A stretch of DNA of 10,174 nt from the NCBI GenBank assembly GCA_002771355.1, contig PCSU01000030.1:1-10174 (forward strand), written 5' to 3'. How positions within the stretch are numbered: the first letter of the stretch is position 1; each line of letters opens with the position of its first letter. This document shows, in pieces, positions 1-5,082 of this stretch. Both the position numbers and the translations under genes were made by a program. This DNA comes from a candidate division WWE3 bacterium CG22_combo_CG10-13_8_21_14_all_39_12. Its GTDB lineage: Bacteria > Patescibacteriota > 4484-211 > GCA-002791395. The notes under the pieces are model-generated. The model saw only the letters and a list, made by a program, of their open reading frames with translations. It was not told where the DNA came from and did no database searches.

Positions 1-31
1 TTACGTCTTTTGCTATGTAATTTGTCGACAT
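1..31 (-). CDS. N-terminal fragment of an unidentified gene, possibly DNA gyrase subunit B
   Basis: Only the first ten codons lie in the window: ATG at 31-29 followed by residues MSTNYIAKDV, running off the left edge. The start is secure because a very strong Shine-Dalgarno sequence precedes it by nine bases. Many bacterial GyrB/ParE proteins begin with a short tail and an 'NYxAKDIxVLxGLExVRKRPGMYIG'-like stretch, and the visible residues fit its first part. The diagnostic RKRPGMYIG is outside the window, so this is only a guess. The gene lies 52 bases downstream of the first prepilin gene on the same strand. It could be co-transcribed with it or have its own promoter; I see no convincing one in 32-83. 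Confidence 0.6.
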   Translation of the reverse strand, partial: MSTNYIAKDV

Positions 32-36
32 GGTGG

Positions 37-49
37 TTCACCTCCTTTC
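37..49 (-). promoter_or_regulatory. Exceptionally strong Shine-Dalgarno sequence
   Basis: The minus strand reads GAAAGGAGGTGAA. Twelve bases (38-49) are perfectly complementary to the usual 3' tail of bacterial 16S rRNA (TCACCTCCTTTC). The GGAGG core ends nine bases before the ATG at 31, an ideal distance. It fixes the start of the partial gene and contrasts with most other genes in the window, which have no recognisable SD. Confidence 0.9.
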
Positions 50-83
50 AGAGAGACTCACTGTCTAGTTTAATGGGTACCCG

Positions 84-395
84 TCAATATGTGGTTTGCC
101 AGCCTGTAGGGCAATGTGCACATGCTGGCAAAGGAGACAACGTTGCTCCTGTATCAGGATTATTGGGCAAAGGTTTCAAAAACCCTGGGTCCATTCCACG
201 TCCCACATCAGGAGGATAAAACCCGTTATCTAACCAATATCGTTTCACTGCATCCTTCATTTCACGAGCAGTTGCAATTGCAGTACCAGTTCTTGAAGAA
301 TTTAATGCTCCCGTAAAAGAAGCGATACCTATACCTGCCAAAAGCCCAATAATGACTATTACTACGAGCAGTTCAATAAGTGTAAAGCCTTTCAC
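84..395 (-). CDS. Type IV prepilin-like protein, short (103 aa)
   Basis: This is a type IV pilin or pseudopilin precursor, made as a prepilin, processed by a prepilin peptidase and assembled into a pilus or pilus-like fibre at the membrane. A class III signal is visible: residues MKG then FTLIELLVVIVIIGLLAGIGIASF, with cleavage expected after Gly3, the conserved Glu at mature position 5 and a hydrophobic helix to about residue 27. The start codon is GTG at 395-393; an AGGTAG sequence directly before it is too close to be a normal SD. The rest is a small globular part ending in a CAHC cysteine pair and GWQTTY. At 103 residues it is shorter than typical major pilins and lacks a recognisable C-terminal disulfide loop apart from the CxxC, so it may be a minor pilin. 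The 27 N-terminal residues are the same as in the next gene upstream, 45 bases away. Confidence 0.88.
   Translation of the reverse strand: MKGFTLIELLVVIVIIGLLAGIGIASFTGALNSSRTGTAIATAREMKDAVKRYWLDNGFYPPDVGRGMDPGFLKPLPNNPDTGATLSPLPACAHCPTGWQTTY
95..132. repeat. Inverted repeat in the 3' end of the first prepilin gene
   Basis: TTTGCCAGC (95-103) and GCTGGCAAA (124-132) form a perfect 9-bp inverted repeat around a 20-base loop, which itself holds the palindrome TGTGCACA (115-122). It lies within the last sixteen codons, spanning the CAHC region, so in the mRNA it would fold just before the stop codon. It might stabilise the 3' end or slow transcription before the strongly translated downstream gene. 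No T-run follows, so it is not a standard terminator. Confidence 0.7.
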
Positions 396-440
396 CTACC
401 TATCGTATCAACTCACTGACCACTCCACAATACATTATTT

Positions 441-980
441 CTATGGGGTACATGAAGTAGTATGTGTCCCAACACCTGCAAATTCAAATGGCAAATAGAA
501 CTCCATCCTCCCTGCCTGAGGTGTATATGCCCGAACCTTGCCGGTTGAAAGATCCCCATCATCTAATGCGTCATCAAGCATCGTCATTTCGCTTGTTGCC
601 ACTCCCTGAACACTAATGGAATACCCATCAGGTACATCGGGACTACTTTCCCACTTTTCGAAATGATACGCAAACTTCCACGAATTTACTGGCCACTTTT
701 CAAGGTATGGACCACTCCATCCACCGGGGTTAGGAGCAAATGTACCTGACATTAAAAAAGCTCGTTCACAGCTGGTATCCCACGTATGATCATGGGGTGG
801 AGGAGAACCGGTATCAATACTGTATCGGGTTAGAGCACTTTTAATCTCTGTTATATCAGAAACTACTTTTGCAATCCTCCCCCGTGCAAGAGACCCACTA
901 AACGATGCAATACCAATCCCTGCCAACAATCCAATGATGACAATGACGACCAAAAGTTCAATGAGTGTGAATCCTTTCAC
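441..980 (-). CDS. Type IV prepilin-like protein (179 aa)
   Basis: This is a second type IV prepilin/pseudopilin of the GspG/PilA-like type. The N-terminus, MKG then FTLIELLVVIVIIGLLAGIGIASF, carries the prepilin peptidase site after Gly3, Glu5 of the mature protein and one long hydrophobic helix. A helical stretch with AKVVSDITEIKSALTRYSIDTG follows, typical of the pilin alpha1-C region, then a region with GGWSGPYLEKWPVNSW that resembles the GPYL...P...W segment of pseudopilins. Two cysteines, about residue 70 and residue 177, could form the C-terminal disulfide loop of type IVa pilins. The GTG start (980-978) is chosen because it places the signal at residue 1, as in the neighbour. It is the promoter-proximal gene of the pair. 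No assembly ATPase, platform protein or peptidase is in the window, so these pilins must use machinery encoded elsewhere. Confidence 0.9.
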   Translation of the reverse strand: MKGFTLIELLVVIVIIGLLAGIGIASFSGSLARGRIAKVVSDITEIKSALTRYSIDTGSPPPHDHTWDTSCERAFLMSGTFAPNPGGWSGPYLEKWPVNSWKFAYHFEKWESSPDVPDGYSISVQGVATSEMTMLDDALDDGDLSTGKVRAYTPQAGRMEFYLPFEFAGVGTHTTSCTP

Positions 981-1022
981 TACCTAAGAATACCCTGACA
1001 AAATGGGAAGGTAAAGGTGGGT

Positions 1023-1028
1023 TATAAT
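1023..1028 (+). promoter_or_regulatory. Candidate -10 box for the tRNA-Pro transcript
   Basis: A perfect TATAAT stands on the plus strand about 111 bases before the tRNA. No good -35 is at 17-bp spacing; CTGACA at 995-1000 is 22 bases away, too far. The same bases read TATAAC on the other strand and could serve the divergent prepilin genes. The context GGTTATAAT is also found before tatD. This is a weak call. Confidence 0.35.
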
Positions 1029-1071
1029 TGAGTAGCGACAAAGAGAAAGGGTTGGAAGATTTTCAAAGATT

Positions 1072-1137
1072 GTGCACCTCTCTACGGTGTGCGCCTTGCC
1101 ATAAATGGCAAGCTCGAAATGCCTTACTTGGCATTTC
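1072..1137. repeat. Three consecutive hairpins directly upstream of tRNA-Pro
   Basis: Hairpin 1 pairs GTGCACC (1072-1078) with GGTGTGC (1086-1092), with two G-U pairs. Hairpin 2 is a perfect palindrome, CTTGCCAT (1095-1102) with ATGGCAAG (1105-1112). Hairpin 3 pairs GAAATGCC (1116-1123) with GGCATTTC (1130-1137) around loop TTACTT. Spacers are two and three bases, and hairpin 3 ends one base before the tRNA. None is followed by a T-run, so they are not plain terminators. The core TGCCTTACTTGGCA of hairpin 3 recurs at 8678-8691. Confidence 0.8.
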
Positions 1138-1138
1138 T

Positions 1139-1214
1139 CGGGGTGTGGCGCAGTTGGTAGCGCGCAAGGCTGGGGGTCTTGAGGCCGCAGGTTCGAATCC
1201 TGTCACCCCGACCA
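1139..1214 (+). tRNA. tRNA-Pro (anticodon GGG), CCA encoded
   Basis: A full cloverleaf can be drawn. The acceptor stem CGGGGTG (1139-1145) pairs with CACCCCG (1204-1210). The D stem GCGC/GCGC (1148-1151, 1160-1163) closes loop AGTTGGTA. The anticodon stem CAAGG/TCTTG closes loop CTGGGGG, with anticodon GGG at 1172-1174. The variable loop is AGGCC. The T stem GCAGG/CCTGT closes TTCGAAT. The discriminator is A1211 and CCA is encoded at 1212-1214. The C1-G72 pair and A73 are the usual identity features of bacterial tRNA-Pro. It reads CCC and CCU codons. The ends are tightly framed by hairpins: one base separates the upstream hairpin from the 5' end, and two bases separate CCA from the next hairpin, so the precursor would be highly structured around the RNase P and 3' processing sites. 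Confidence 0.96.
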
Positions 1215-1216
1215 TT

Positions 1217-1238
1217 GAATTGAACCGTAGTTCAATTC
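1217..1238. repeat. Perfect hairpin right after tRNA-Pro
   Basis: GAATTGAAC (1217-1225) and GTTCAATTC (1230-1238) form a perfect 9-bp stem with loop CGTA, two bases after the encoded CCA and three bases before the next hairpin. It has no T-run of its own. Confidence 0.8.
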
Positions 1239-1241
1239 TTG

Positions 1242-1266
1242 GGAGTTGTTTCACAACTCCAGTTTT
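1242..1266 (+). terminator. Likely intrinsic terminator of the tRNA-Pro transcript
   Basis: GGAGTTGT (1242-1249) pairs perfectly with ACAACTCC (1253-1260) around the 3-base loop TTC and is followed by AGTTTT. The T-run is short, so termination may be partial. It separates the tRNA from the HD hydrolase gene, which has its own promoter downstream. A weaker stem follows, TGGGG (1266-1270) with TCCCA (1277-1281). Confidence 0.6.
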
Positions 1267-1316
1267 GGGGACAATCTCCCATCACTTAATATCACAAAAA
1301 TCTTGTTTATAAAGCG

Positions 1317-1325
1317 TGCTATAAT
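1317..1325 (+). promoter_or_regulatory. Extended -10 promoter giving a leaderless HD hydrolase mRNA
   Basis: TGC followed by TATAAT (1320-1325) is a perfect extended -10 element. Exactly seven bases follow before the ATG at 1333, so transcription would begin at or within a base of the start codon. No SD exists in this space. The preceding bases AGCG (1313-1316) are shared with the secY promoter. No good -35 is seen, which is normal for extended -10 promoters. Confidence 0.75.
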
Positions 1326-1332
1326 CCCTCCA

Positions 1333-1917
1333 ATGGACGAGGTAAGTACTTCTACCCTCTTCAGCTCGCCTCTTGTTAAAAAAGCCCTTAAATATGCTAC
1401 CAAGGCTCACCTGGGCACTATGAGAAAAGACGGGACCGAGCCCTACATTAATCACCCAATTCGAGTTGCCACAATTACCGAAGATACATTACACAACGAG
1501 ACAGCAACAACAGTAGCACTACTACATGATGTTGTTGAAGACACCACATTAACATTTAATTACATTACAGAAAAATTTGGAAGTGATGTTACACGATTAA
1601 TACAATTTCTTACTGAAAAATATGCCAACGAAGACTATGAAGAAAGAAAATACCGTTTAATTAACCAACTTACCCATGCTCCCCGAGAAGTTGTCTGTAT
1701 TAAAATCGCAGATCAAATTGATAATATGGAATCAATTCTTCGCAGTAAAAATAATAACTGCAAAAATCCATGGAGCATATTTAAACATGGTAAACAATCA
1801 AAAATCGACCAGTGGGAATACTCATTTGACCTTTTCTCAAAACAAGATGATTTTAAAGAATTACTTATAAGATATAGAGTCGCACTAAACAAACTCATTT
1901 CTATTCCTGAAAAATAA
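1333..1917 (+). CDS. Stand-alone RelA/SpoT-type HD hydrolase
   Basis: This 194-residue protein is of the HD_4 / MESH1-like family, whose members hydrolyse (p)ppGpp to GDP or GTP using Mn2+; some act on other nucleotides. The metal-site motifs are in place: RKDGTEPYINHP with His41 (about residues 31-42), LLHDVVEDT with His65-Asp66 and Glu69-Asp70, and KIADQIDNM with Asp127 and Asn131. No synthetase, TGS or ACT domain follows, so it is a small alarmone hydrolase rather than a full Rel protein. The ATG at 1333 is preferred over an in-frame upstream TTG at 1246, because a perfect extended -10 box sits seven bases before it and the upstream frame runs through the tRNA terminator. The C-terminal third (about 140-194) is not recognised. 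The gene converges on rpsI with 3 bp between the stop codons. Confidence 0.88.
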   Translation: MDEVSTSTLFSSPLVKKALKYATKAHLGTMRKDGTEPYINHPIRVATITEDTLHNETATTVALLHDVVEDTTLTFNYITEKFGSDVTRLIQFLTEKYANEDYEERKYRLINQLTHAPREVVCIKIADQIDNMESILRSKNNNCKNPWSIFKHGKQSKIDQWEYSFDLFSKQDDFKELLIRYRVALNKLISIPEK

Positions 1918-1920
1918 ATA

Positions 1921-2328
1921 CTATCGTTTTGAGAATTGAGGAGCCTTACGTGCTCGCTTGAGACCGTATTTTTTACGTTCTTTCATTCGTGGGTCGCGTG
2001 TTAATAACCCAGCATCCTTAAGTAATGGTCTGATATTTTCATCATATTTAACCAAAGCTTTTGCTAGTGCTAAAATTGCTGCATCTAATTGCCCCTTAAG
2101 ACCGCCACCAGACATTTTGAATGATATGTCAAACTCGTGTTGATCACGTCCTGCAACAGAAAACACATTCAAAAACTTTTTCTGATCTAGTTCATAAGGA
2201 AAATAGTCAGCAAAAGACTTATCGTTAATAACAATAGTACCCTTACCTTTTTCCATCTTTAAACGAGCAACAGCTGTTTTTCGTCGTCCAGATACCCACA
2301 CTGAATTGTCTATTTTTTTTGTAGCCAT
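1921..2328 (-). CDS. rpsI: 30S ribosomal protein uS9
   Basis: This 135-residue protein of the small subunit head reaches the P-site tRNA with its C-terminal tail. The family signature is clear: VSGRRKTAVARLKMEKGKGTI near the N-terminus, the SGGGLKGQLDAAILALAKAL segment in the middle and the basic tail ending QFSKR, whose last Arg touches the anticodon loop. The length is normal. The ATG overlaps the rplM stop codon in TAATG, and AAAGG lies nine bases before it, so translation is probably coupled to rplM; this L13-S9 pair is nearly universal. It is the last gene of the cluster. No hairpin terminator follows before the convergent HD hydrolase stop codon three bases away. Confidence 0.98.
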   Translation of the reverse strand: MATKKIDNSVWVSGRRKTAVARLKMEKGKGTIVINDKSFADYFPYELDQKKFLNVFSVAGRDQHEFDISFKMSGGGLKGQLDAAILALAKALVKYDENIRPLLKDAGLLTRDPRMKERKKYGLKRARKAPQFSKR

Positions 2329-2774
2329 TATGTACCTTTTTGTTGAGGAATTAATTCCTGCGGAGTCTGTGCAGCATAAGGATGCTCAGCTCCCTCATAT
2401 ACATGGAGTTTTTTTATCATATCACGTGCAAGATTATTTTTAGGTAACATTCCTCTTACTGCCTGCGTAATAATTTCGACAGGATTTTTCTCACGCATTT
2501 CTGACAATGTTCGAGACTTCATTCCTCCTGGAAACCCACTGTGACGATAATAATTCTTTTTCTCATCTTTTCCACCTGTAACAGCAACTTTTTTTGCATT
2601 TATAACAATAACATGATCACCCATATCCCACTGCGGACTGTAGTAAGCATGATTTTTACCTTGTAAAACGTGTGCAACCCTTGTAGACATACGTCCAAGA
2701 ATATGGTCCTTAGCATCAACGATATACCATTTTCGAGTTATTTCTGTTGGTTTAATTGATTTACTTGCTATCAT
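2328..2774 (-). CDS. rplM: 50S ribosomal protein uL13
   Basis: uL13 is an early-assembling 23S rRNA binding protein of the large subunit, 148 residues here. Recognisable segments are RKWYIVDAKDHILGRMSTRVAHVLQGK (about 14-40), GDHVIVINAKKVAVTGGKDEKKNYYRHSGFPGG (about 52-84) and AVRGMLPKNNLARDMIKKLHVYEGAEHPYAAQTP (about 109-142). The ATG at 2774 lies inside the end of rplQ, overlapping it by 14 bases. It fits the family's usual short lead before KPxExxRKW, so I accept the overlap as real coupling. The rplM stop shares its last A with the rpsI start. No truA is inserted between rplQ and rplM, unlike in many Firmicutes. Confidence 0.98.
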   Translation of the reverse strand: MIASKSIKPTEITRKWYIVDAKDHILGRMSTRVAHVLQGKNHAYYSPQWDMGDHVIVINAKKVAVTGGKDEKKNYYRHSGFPGGMKSRTLSEMREKNPVEIITQAVRGMLPKNNLARDMIKKLHVYEGAEHPYAAQTPQELIPQQKGT

Positions 2775-3150
2775 CTTTAGTTTCTTTTTGATCTTCTACT
2801 GGCACAAATTCAATAACGGCTTCTTCTGCTCCGTCACCTTGACGTGGTCCTAATTTAGTAATCCGTGTGTATCCACCGGAACGACCGATATAACGTGGTG
2901 CAACCTCAGTGAAAAGAGTTTCAATTACCGTCTTATCATAAATTACGCGTGCAATTAACCGTTTTGCATAATCATCGTTTTTACGAGCACGAGTTACTAA
3001 AGGTTCCACAAACATACGCAGGGCTTTTGCTTTTGGAAGCGTAGTGATTATTCGCCCATGTCTAACGAGCTCCTGGGCTAAGTTACGGAGTAAAGCGTCA
3101 CGGTGAGACTGAGATCTGCTAAGTTTAGTTTGTTGCTTTCGTTTGCGCAT
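2761..3150 (-). CDS. rplQ: 50S ribosomal protein bL17
   Basis: This 129-residue bL17 sits near the peptide exit tunnel region of the large subunit. It starts MRKRKQQTKLSRSQSHRDALLRNLAQELVRHGRIITTLPKAKALR, matching the family's strongly conserved N-terminal 'LgR...hR.alLrNL...L..h.rI.TT..kAke.r' pattern, and contains GRSGGYTRITKLGPRQGDGAEEAVIEFV. The acidic, lysine-rich last 12 residues are variable in the family. It follows rpoA after six bases, with no SD visible. Its end overlaps rplM by 14 bases. Confidence 0.98.
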   Translation of the reverse strand: MRKRKQQTKLSRSQSHRDALLRNLAQELVRHGRIITTLPKAKALRMFVEPLVTRARKNDDYAKRLIARVIYDKTVIETLFTEVAPRYIGRSGGYTRITKLGPRQGDGAEEAVIEFVPVEDQKETKDDSK

Positions 3151-3156
3151 GTGGGT

Positions 3157-4071
3157 TTATGCATCGTTCGTTTTATCAATTACCATCTGTACAGTCTTTG
3201 GTCCTATATTTTTGATGTTTTTGAGAGCATCCTCGCCACCATCTTTTAGATCGTCAATTGTTTCAAAACCAGCCTTCTTCAAGGTATTCAGTACGCGTGT
3301 TGGAAGATTAAGTTCTTCAAGATAAGTTACCGATTCCAAAGATGCTATAGCTTCAGAATCAACTTCTTCTTCGATAACTTCCGGAGTGTAAACCTTTGCA
3401 TCTCCTGCCAAACGCCCAAAATACTCAGTGAGGATTGCAGATGCTCTTTTAACAGCTTCCTCAGGTACAATAGATCCATCCGTTGTAACGTCAAATACAA
3501 GTTTATCAAGGTCAGTTTGGTGTCCTACACGTGTATTTTCAACGGTGTATGTTGCAATTACGATTGGTGAGAAATTAGCATCAAGTAAAATTGTGCCTAC
3601 TGATTTCTTCTCGTCAGCTGAAGGTAATCGATACCCAGTACCAAACTCTACGGTAAGCTCCATATCAACTGCACTCTTCTTGTCGGTCAAGGTAACAACA
3701 TGGTGATCTTTATTAACAACCTCAACACCAGTTGGACACTTCAAGTCCCCTGCAGTGATAGATTTTTCACCTGAAGCAGAAAGTGTAACAATCATAACTT
3801 TTGGTTGTGTCATAACAAAATTAATACCCTTAATGTTTTGAATAAGCTGAACAGTATCTTCCATAATACCTTTGATTGATGAGAATTCATGGCTTGCACC
3901 TTCGATTTTAACCTTGGTTACGGCTGCACCAGAAAGGTTTCCCACTAACACACGTCGAAGTGCGTTACCGAGTGTATGACCAAAACCACGAGCAAGAGGT
4001 TCAATTGAAACCAATTGTTGGTTTGTGTCAACTTGTTTTTCTACTTTGTATGTAAAGTCTAATATTTCCAT
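3157..4071 (-). CDS. rpoA: DNA-directed RNA polymerase subunit alpha
   Basis: The alpha subunit dimer is the assembly platform for RNA polymerase, and its C-terminal domain binds UP elements and activators. At 304 residues it is slightly shorter than usual (about 315-330). The N-terminal domain (about 1-225) includes EPLARGFGHTLGNALRRVLVGNLSGAAVTKVKIEGASHEFSSIKGIMEDTVQLIQNIK, the classic dimerisation and beta-binding region. An acidic linker (EEEVDSE) leads to the helix-hairpin-helix C-terminal domain (about 250-304), LNLPTRVLNTLKKAGFETIDDL...IKNIGPKTV. Arg259, Asn262, Gly290 and Lys292 match E. coli Arg265, Asn268, Gly296 and Lys298, so DNA minor-groove contact should be kept, although Pro replaces the Arg after the Gly. 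It lies between rpsD (11 bases) and rplQ (6 bases) in the usual alpha-operon order. Confidence 0.98.
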   Translation of the reverse strand: MEILDFTYKVEKQVDTNQQLVSIEPLARGFGHTLGNALRRVLVGNLSGAAVTKVKIEGASHEFSSIKGIMEDTVQLIQNIKGINFVMTQPKVMIVTLSASGEKSITAGDLKCPTGVEVVNKDHHVVTLTDKKSAVDMELTVEFGTGYRLPSADEKKSVGTILLDANFSPIVIATYTVENTRVGHQTDLDKLVFDVTTDGSIVPEEAVKRASAILTEYFGRLAGDAKVYTPEVIEEEVDSEAIASLESVTYLEELNLPTRVLNTLKKAGFETIDDLKDGGEDALKNIKNIGPKTVQMVIDKTNDA

Positions 4072-4082
4072 GTTCGTAAACG

Positions 4083-4658
4083 TTATCTCGAATAATACTC
4101 GATAATCAGCTGAATATCAATGTCATCCCGTAAATCATCTTCAGCTAATATCCCTCTCACCGTTCCTATGTTACCAGATCGAATCAACCATGCAGGAACA
4201 TTGGTACTGTCGTGATCTTCAAGTGTCTGAACTACAACAGGTACTGACAATGCTTTTTCTTTAAGTGTGACCTTATCACCCTCCTTTACATTATAGGATG
4301 GTACGTCAATCCTTTTACCATTAACCAAAACATTTCCGTGGTTGACAAACTGCCTTGCAGCCCTTCGTGTAGGCAAAAAACCTAGCCTATACACAACATT
4401 ATCAAGTCGATTTTCAAGTTGTTGCATTAGCACTAAACCTGTGTTCATAGGAGTTTTCTGAGCTTGTTCAAAATATCGACGGAACTGTTTTTCAAGAACA
4501 CCATAAATGTGTTTTAGCTTCTGTTTTTCTTCAAGTCGAATTCCAAATTCTGATTTTCGTGAATGACGACCACGAGTCTTTGGTTCTTCAACCATTGACT
4601 CCGGTAATAATTTAAACCGTCGATCTCGTTTTGTTTGTGGTCCTGTATATCGTGCCAT
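4083..4658 (-). CDS. rpsD: 30S ribosomal protein uS4 (zinc-free type)
   Basis: uS4 is a primary 16S rRNA binder that nucleates 30S assembly and in many bacteria represses the alpha operon. This copy has 191 residues. MARYTGPQTKRDRRF at the start replaces the cysteine-bearing MARYTGPkCKlCRR form, and the protein has no Cys at all, so it is the zinc-independent variant. The S4 RNA-binding domain runs from about 83 to 146 (LENRLDNVVYRLGF, TRRAARQFVNHGNVLVNGKRIDVPSY, VKEGDKV). The end IIEYYSR is canonical. It starts five bases after the rpsK stop codon, with no SD visible, so coupling is likely. Its place between rpsK and rpoA follows the enterobacterial/Thermotoga order rather than that of Bacillus. 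Confidence 0.98.
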   Translation of the reverse strand: MARYTGPQTKRDRRFKLLPESMVEEPKTRGRHSRKSEFGIRLEEKQKLKHIYGVLEKQFRRYFEQAQKTPMNTGLVLMQQLENRLDNVVYRLGFLPTRRAARQFVNHGNVLVNGKRIDVPSYNVKEGDKVTLKEKALSVPVVVQTLEDHDSTNVPAWLIRSGNIGTVRGILAEDDLRDDIDIQLIIEYYSR

Positions 4659-4663
4659 TGTGT

Positions 4664-5047
4664 TTATATACGTCGTCGCTTTCGTGGGCGACAGCCGTTA
4701 TGTGGAATCGGACTAATATCTGAAATAGATGCAACCTCAAGTCCTGCAGCACGTAAAGCTCTTACAGCTGCGTCTCTTCCCATACCAATACCTTTTACAA
4801 AAATGTCTACTTTTTCCATTCCTCGAGATTTTATATCATCAGCAACAATTTGAACACTTGTAGTTGCAGCGAACGGGGTAGATTTACGTGTACCTTTAAA
4901 TCCTGCTGTTCCTGCACTCCCACTCACAATTACACTCCCATTCTGGTCAGTAACAGTAACAATAGTATTATTAAACGTTGCCGTTACGTATACACGACCA
5001 TCTGTTGGTAACTTTTGTTTTTTCTTGTTATTTGTAACTTTAGCCAT
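4664..5047 (-). CDS. rpsK: 30S ribosomal protein uS11
   Basis: uS11 sits on the 30S platform near the mRNA exit and the E site. From ATG at 5047 it has 127 residues: a basic N-terminal tail (MAKVTNNKKKQKLP), then GRVYVTATFNNTIVTVTDQNGSVIVSGSAGTAGFKGTRKSTPFAA, typical of the family, and the end ISPIPHNGCRPRKRRRI, the near-invariant 'T.iPHNGCRPpKrRRv' motif. The frame is open six codons further to a GTG at 5065. The ATG is preferred because uS11 usually begins MAK and the extra residues (LHIIK) do not fit the tail. It lies 35 bases from rpsM and five from rpsD. Confidence 0.97.
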   Translation of the reverse strand: MAKVTNNKKKQKLPTDGRVYVTATFNNTIVTVTDQNGSVIVSGSAGTAGFKGTRKSTPFAATTSVQIVADDIKSRGMEKVDIFVKGIGMGRDAAVRALRAAGLEVASISDISPIPHNGCRPRKRRRI

Positions 5048-5082
5048 TTTTATGATGTGTAACACCTGTATACAATATTCTG

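Noticed and set aside
209..222. SD-like AGGAGG on the plus strand, with a similar one at 5879-5884
   Set aside because: One lies inside the antisense strand of the prepilin gene (Tyr-Pro-Pro codons) and the other in the map-infA gap; no credible plus-strand gene follows either.
84..395. First prepilin gene as a truncated pseudogene
   Set aside because: It is short and ends soon after the CxxC, but the frame is intact and the signal is under synonymous-only divergence, so a functional minor pilin is more likely.
1095..1260. CRISPR-like repeats around the tRNA
   Set aside because: The hairpins differ in sequence from each other and there are no regularly spaced identical repeats or cas genes.
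1028..1312. Open frames on both strands across the tRNA region
   Set aside because: They contain the tRNA gene and its hairpins and show no protein-like composition.
1246..1332. Upstream extension of the HD hydrolase frame to a TTG start
   Set aside because: It would run from inside the tRNA terminator hairpin through the promoter. The ATG at 1333 sits seven bases after a perfect extended -10 box and fits the family N-terminus.
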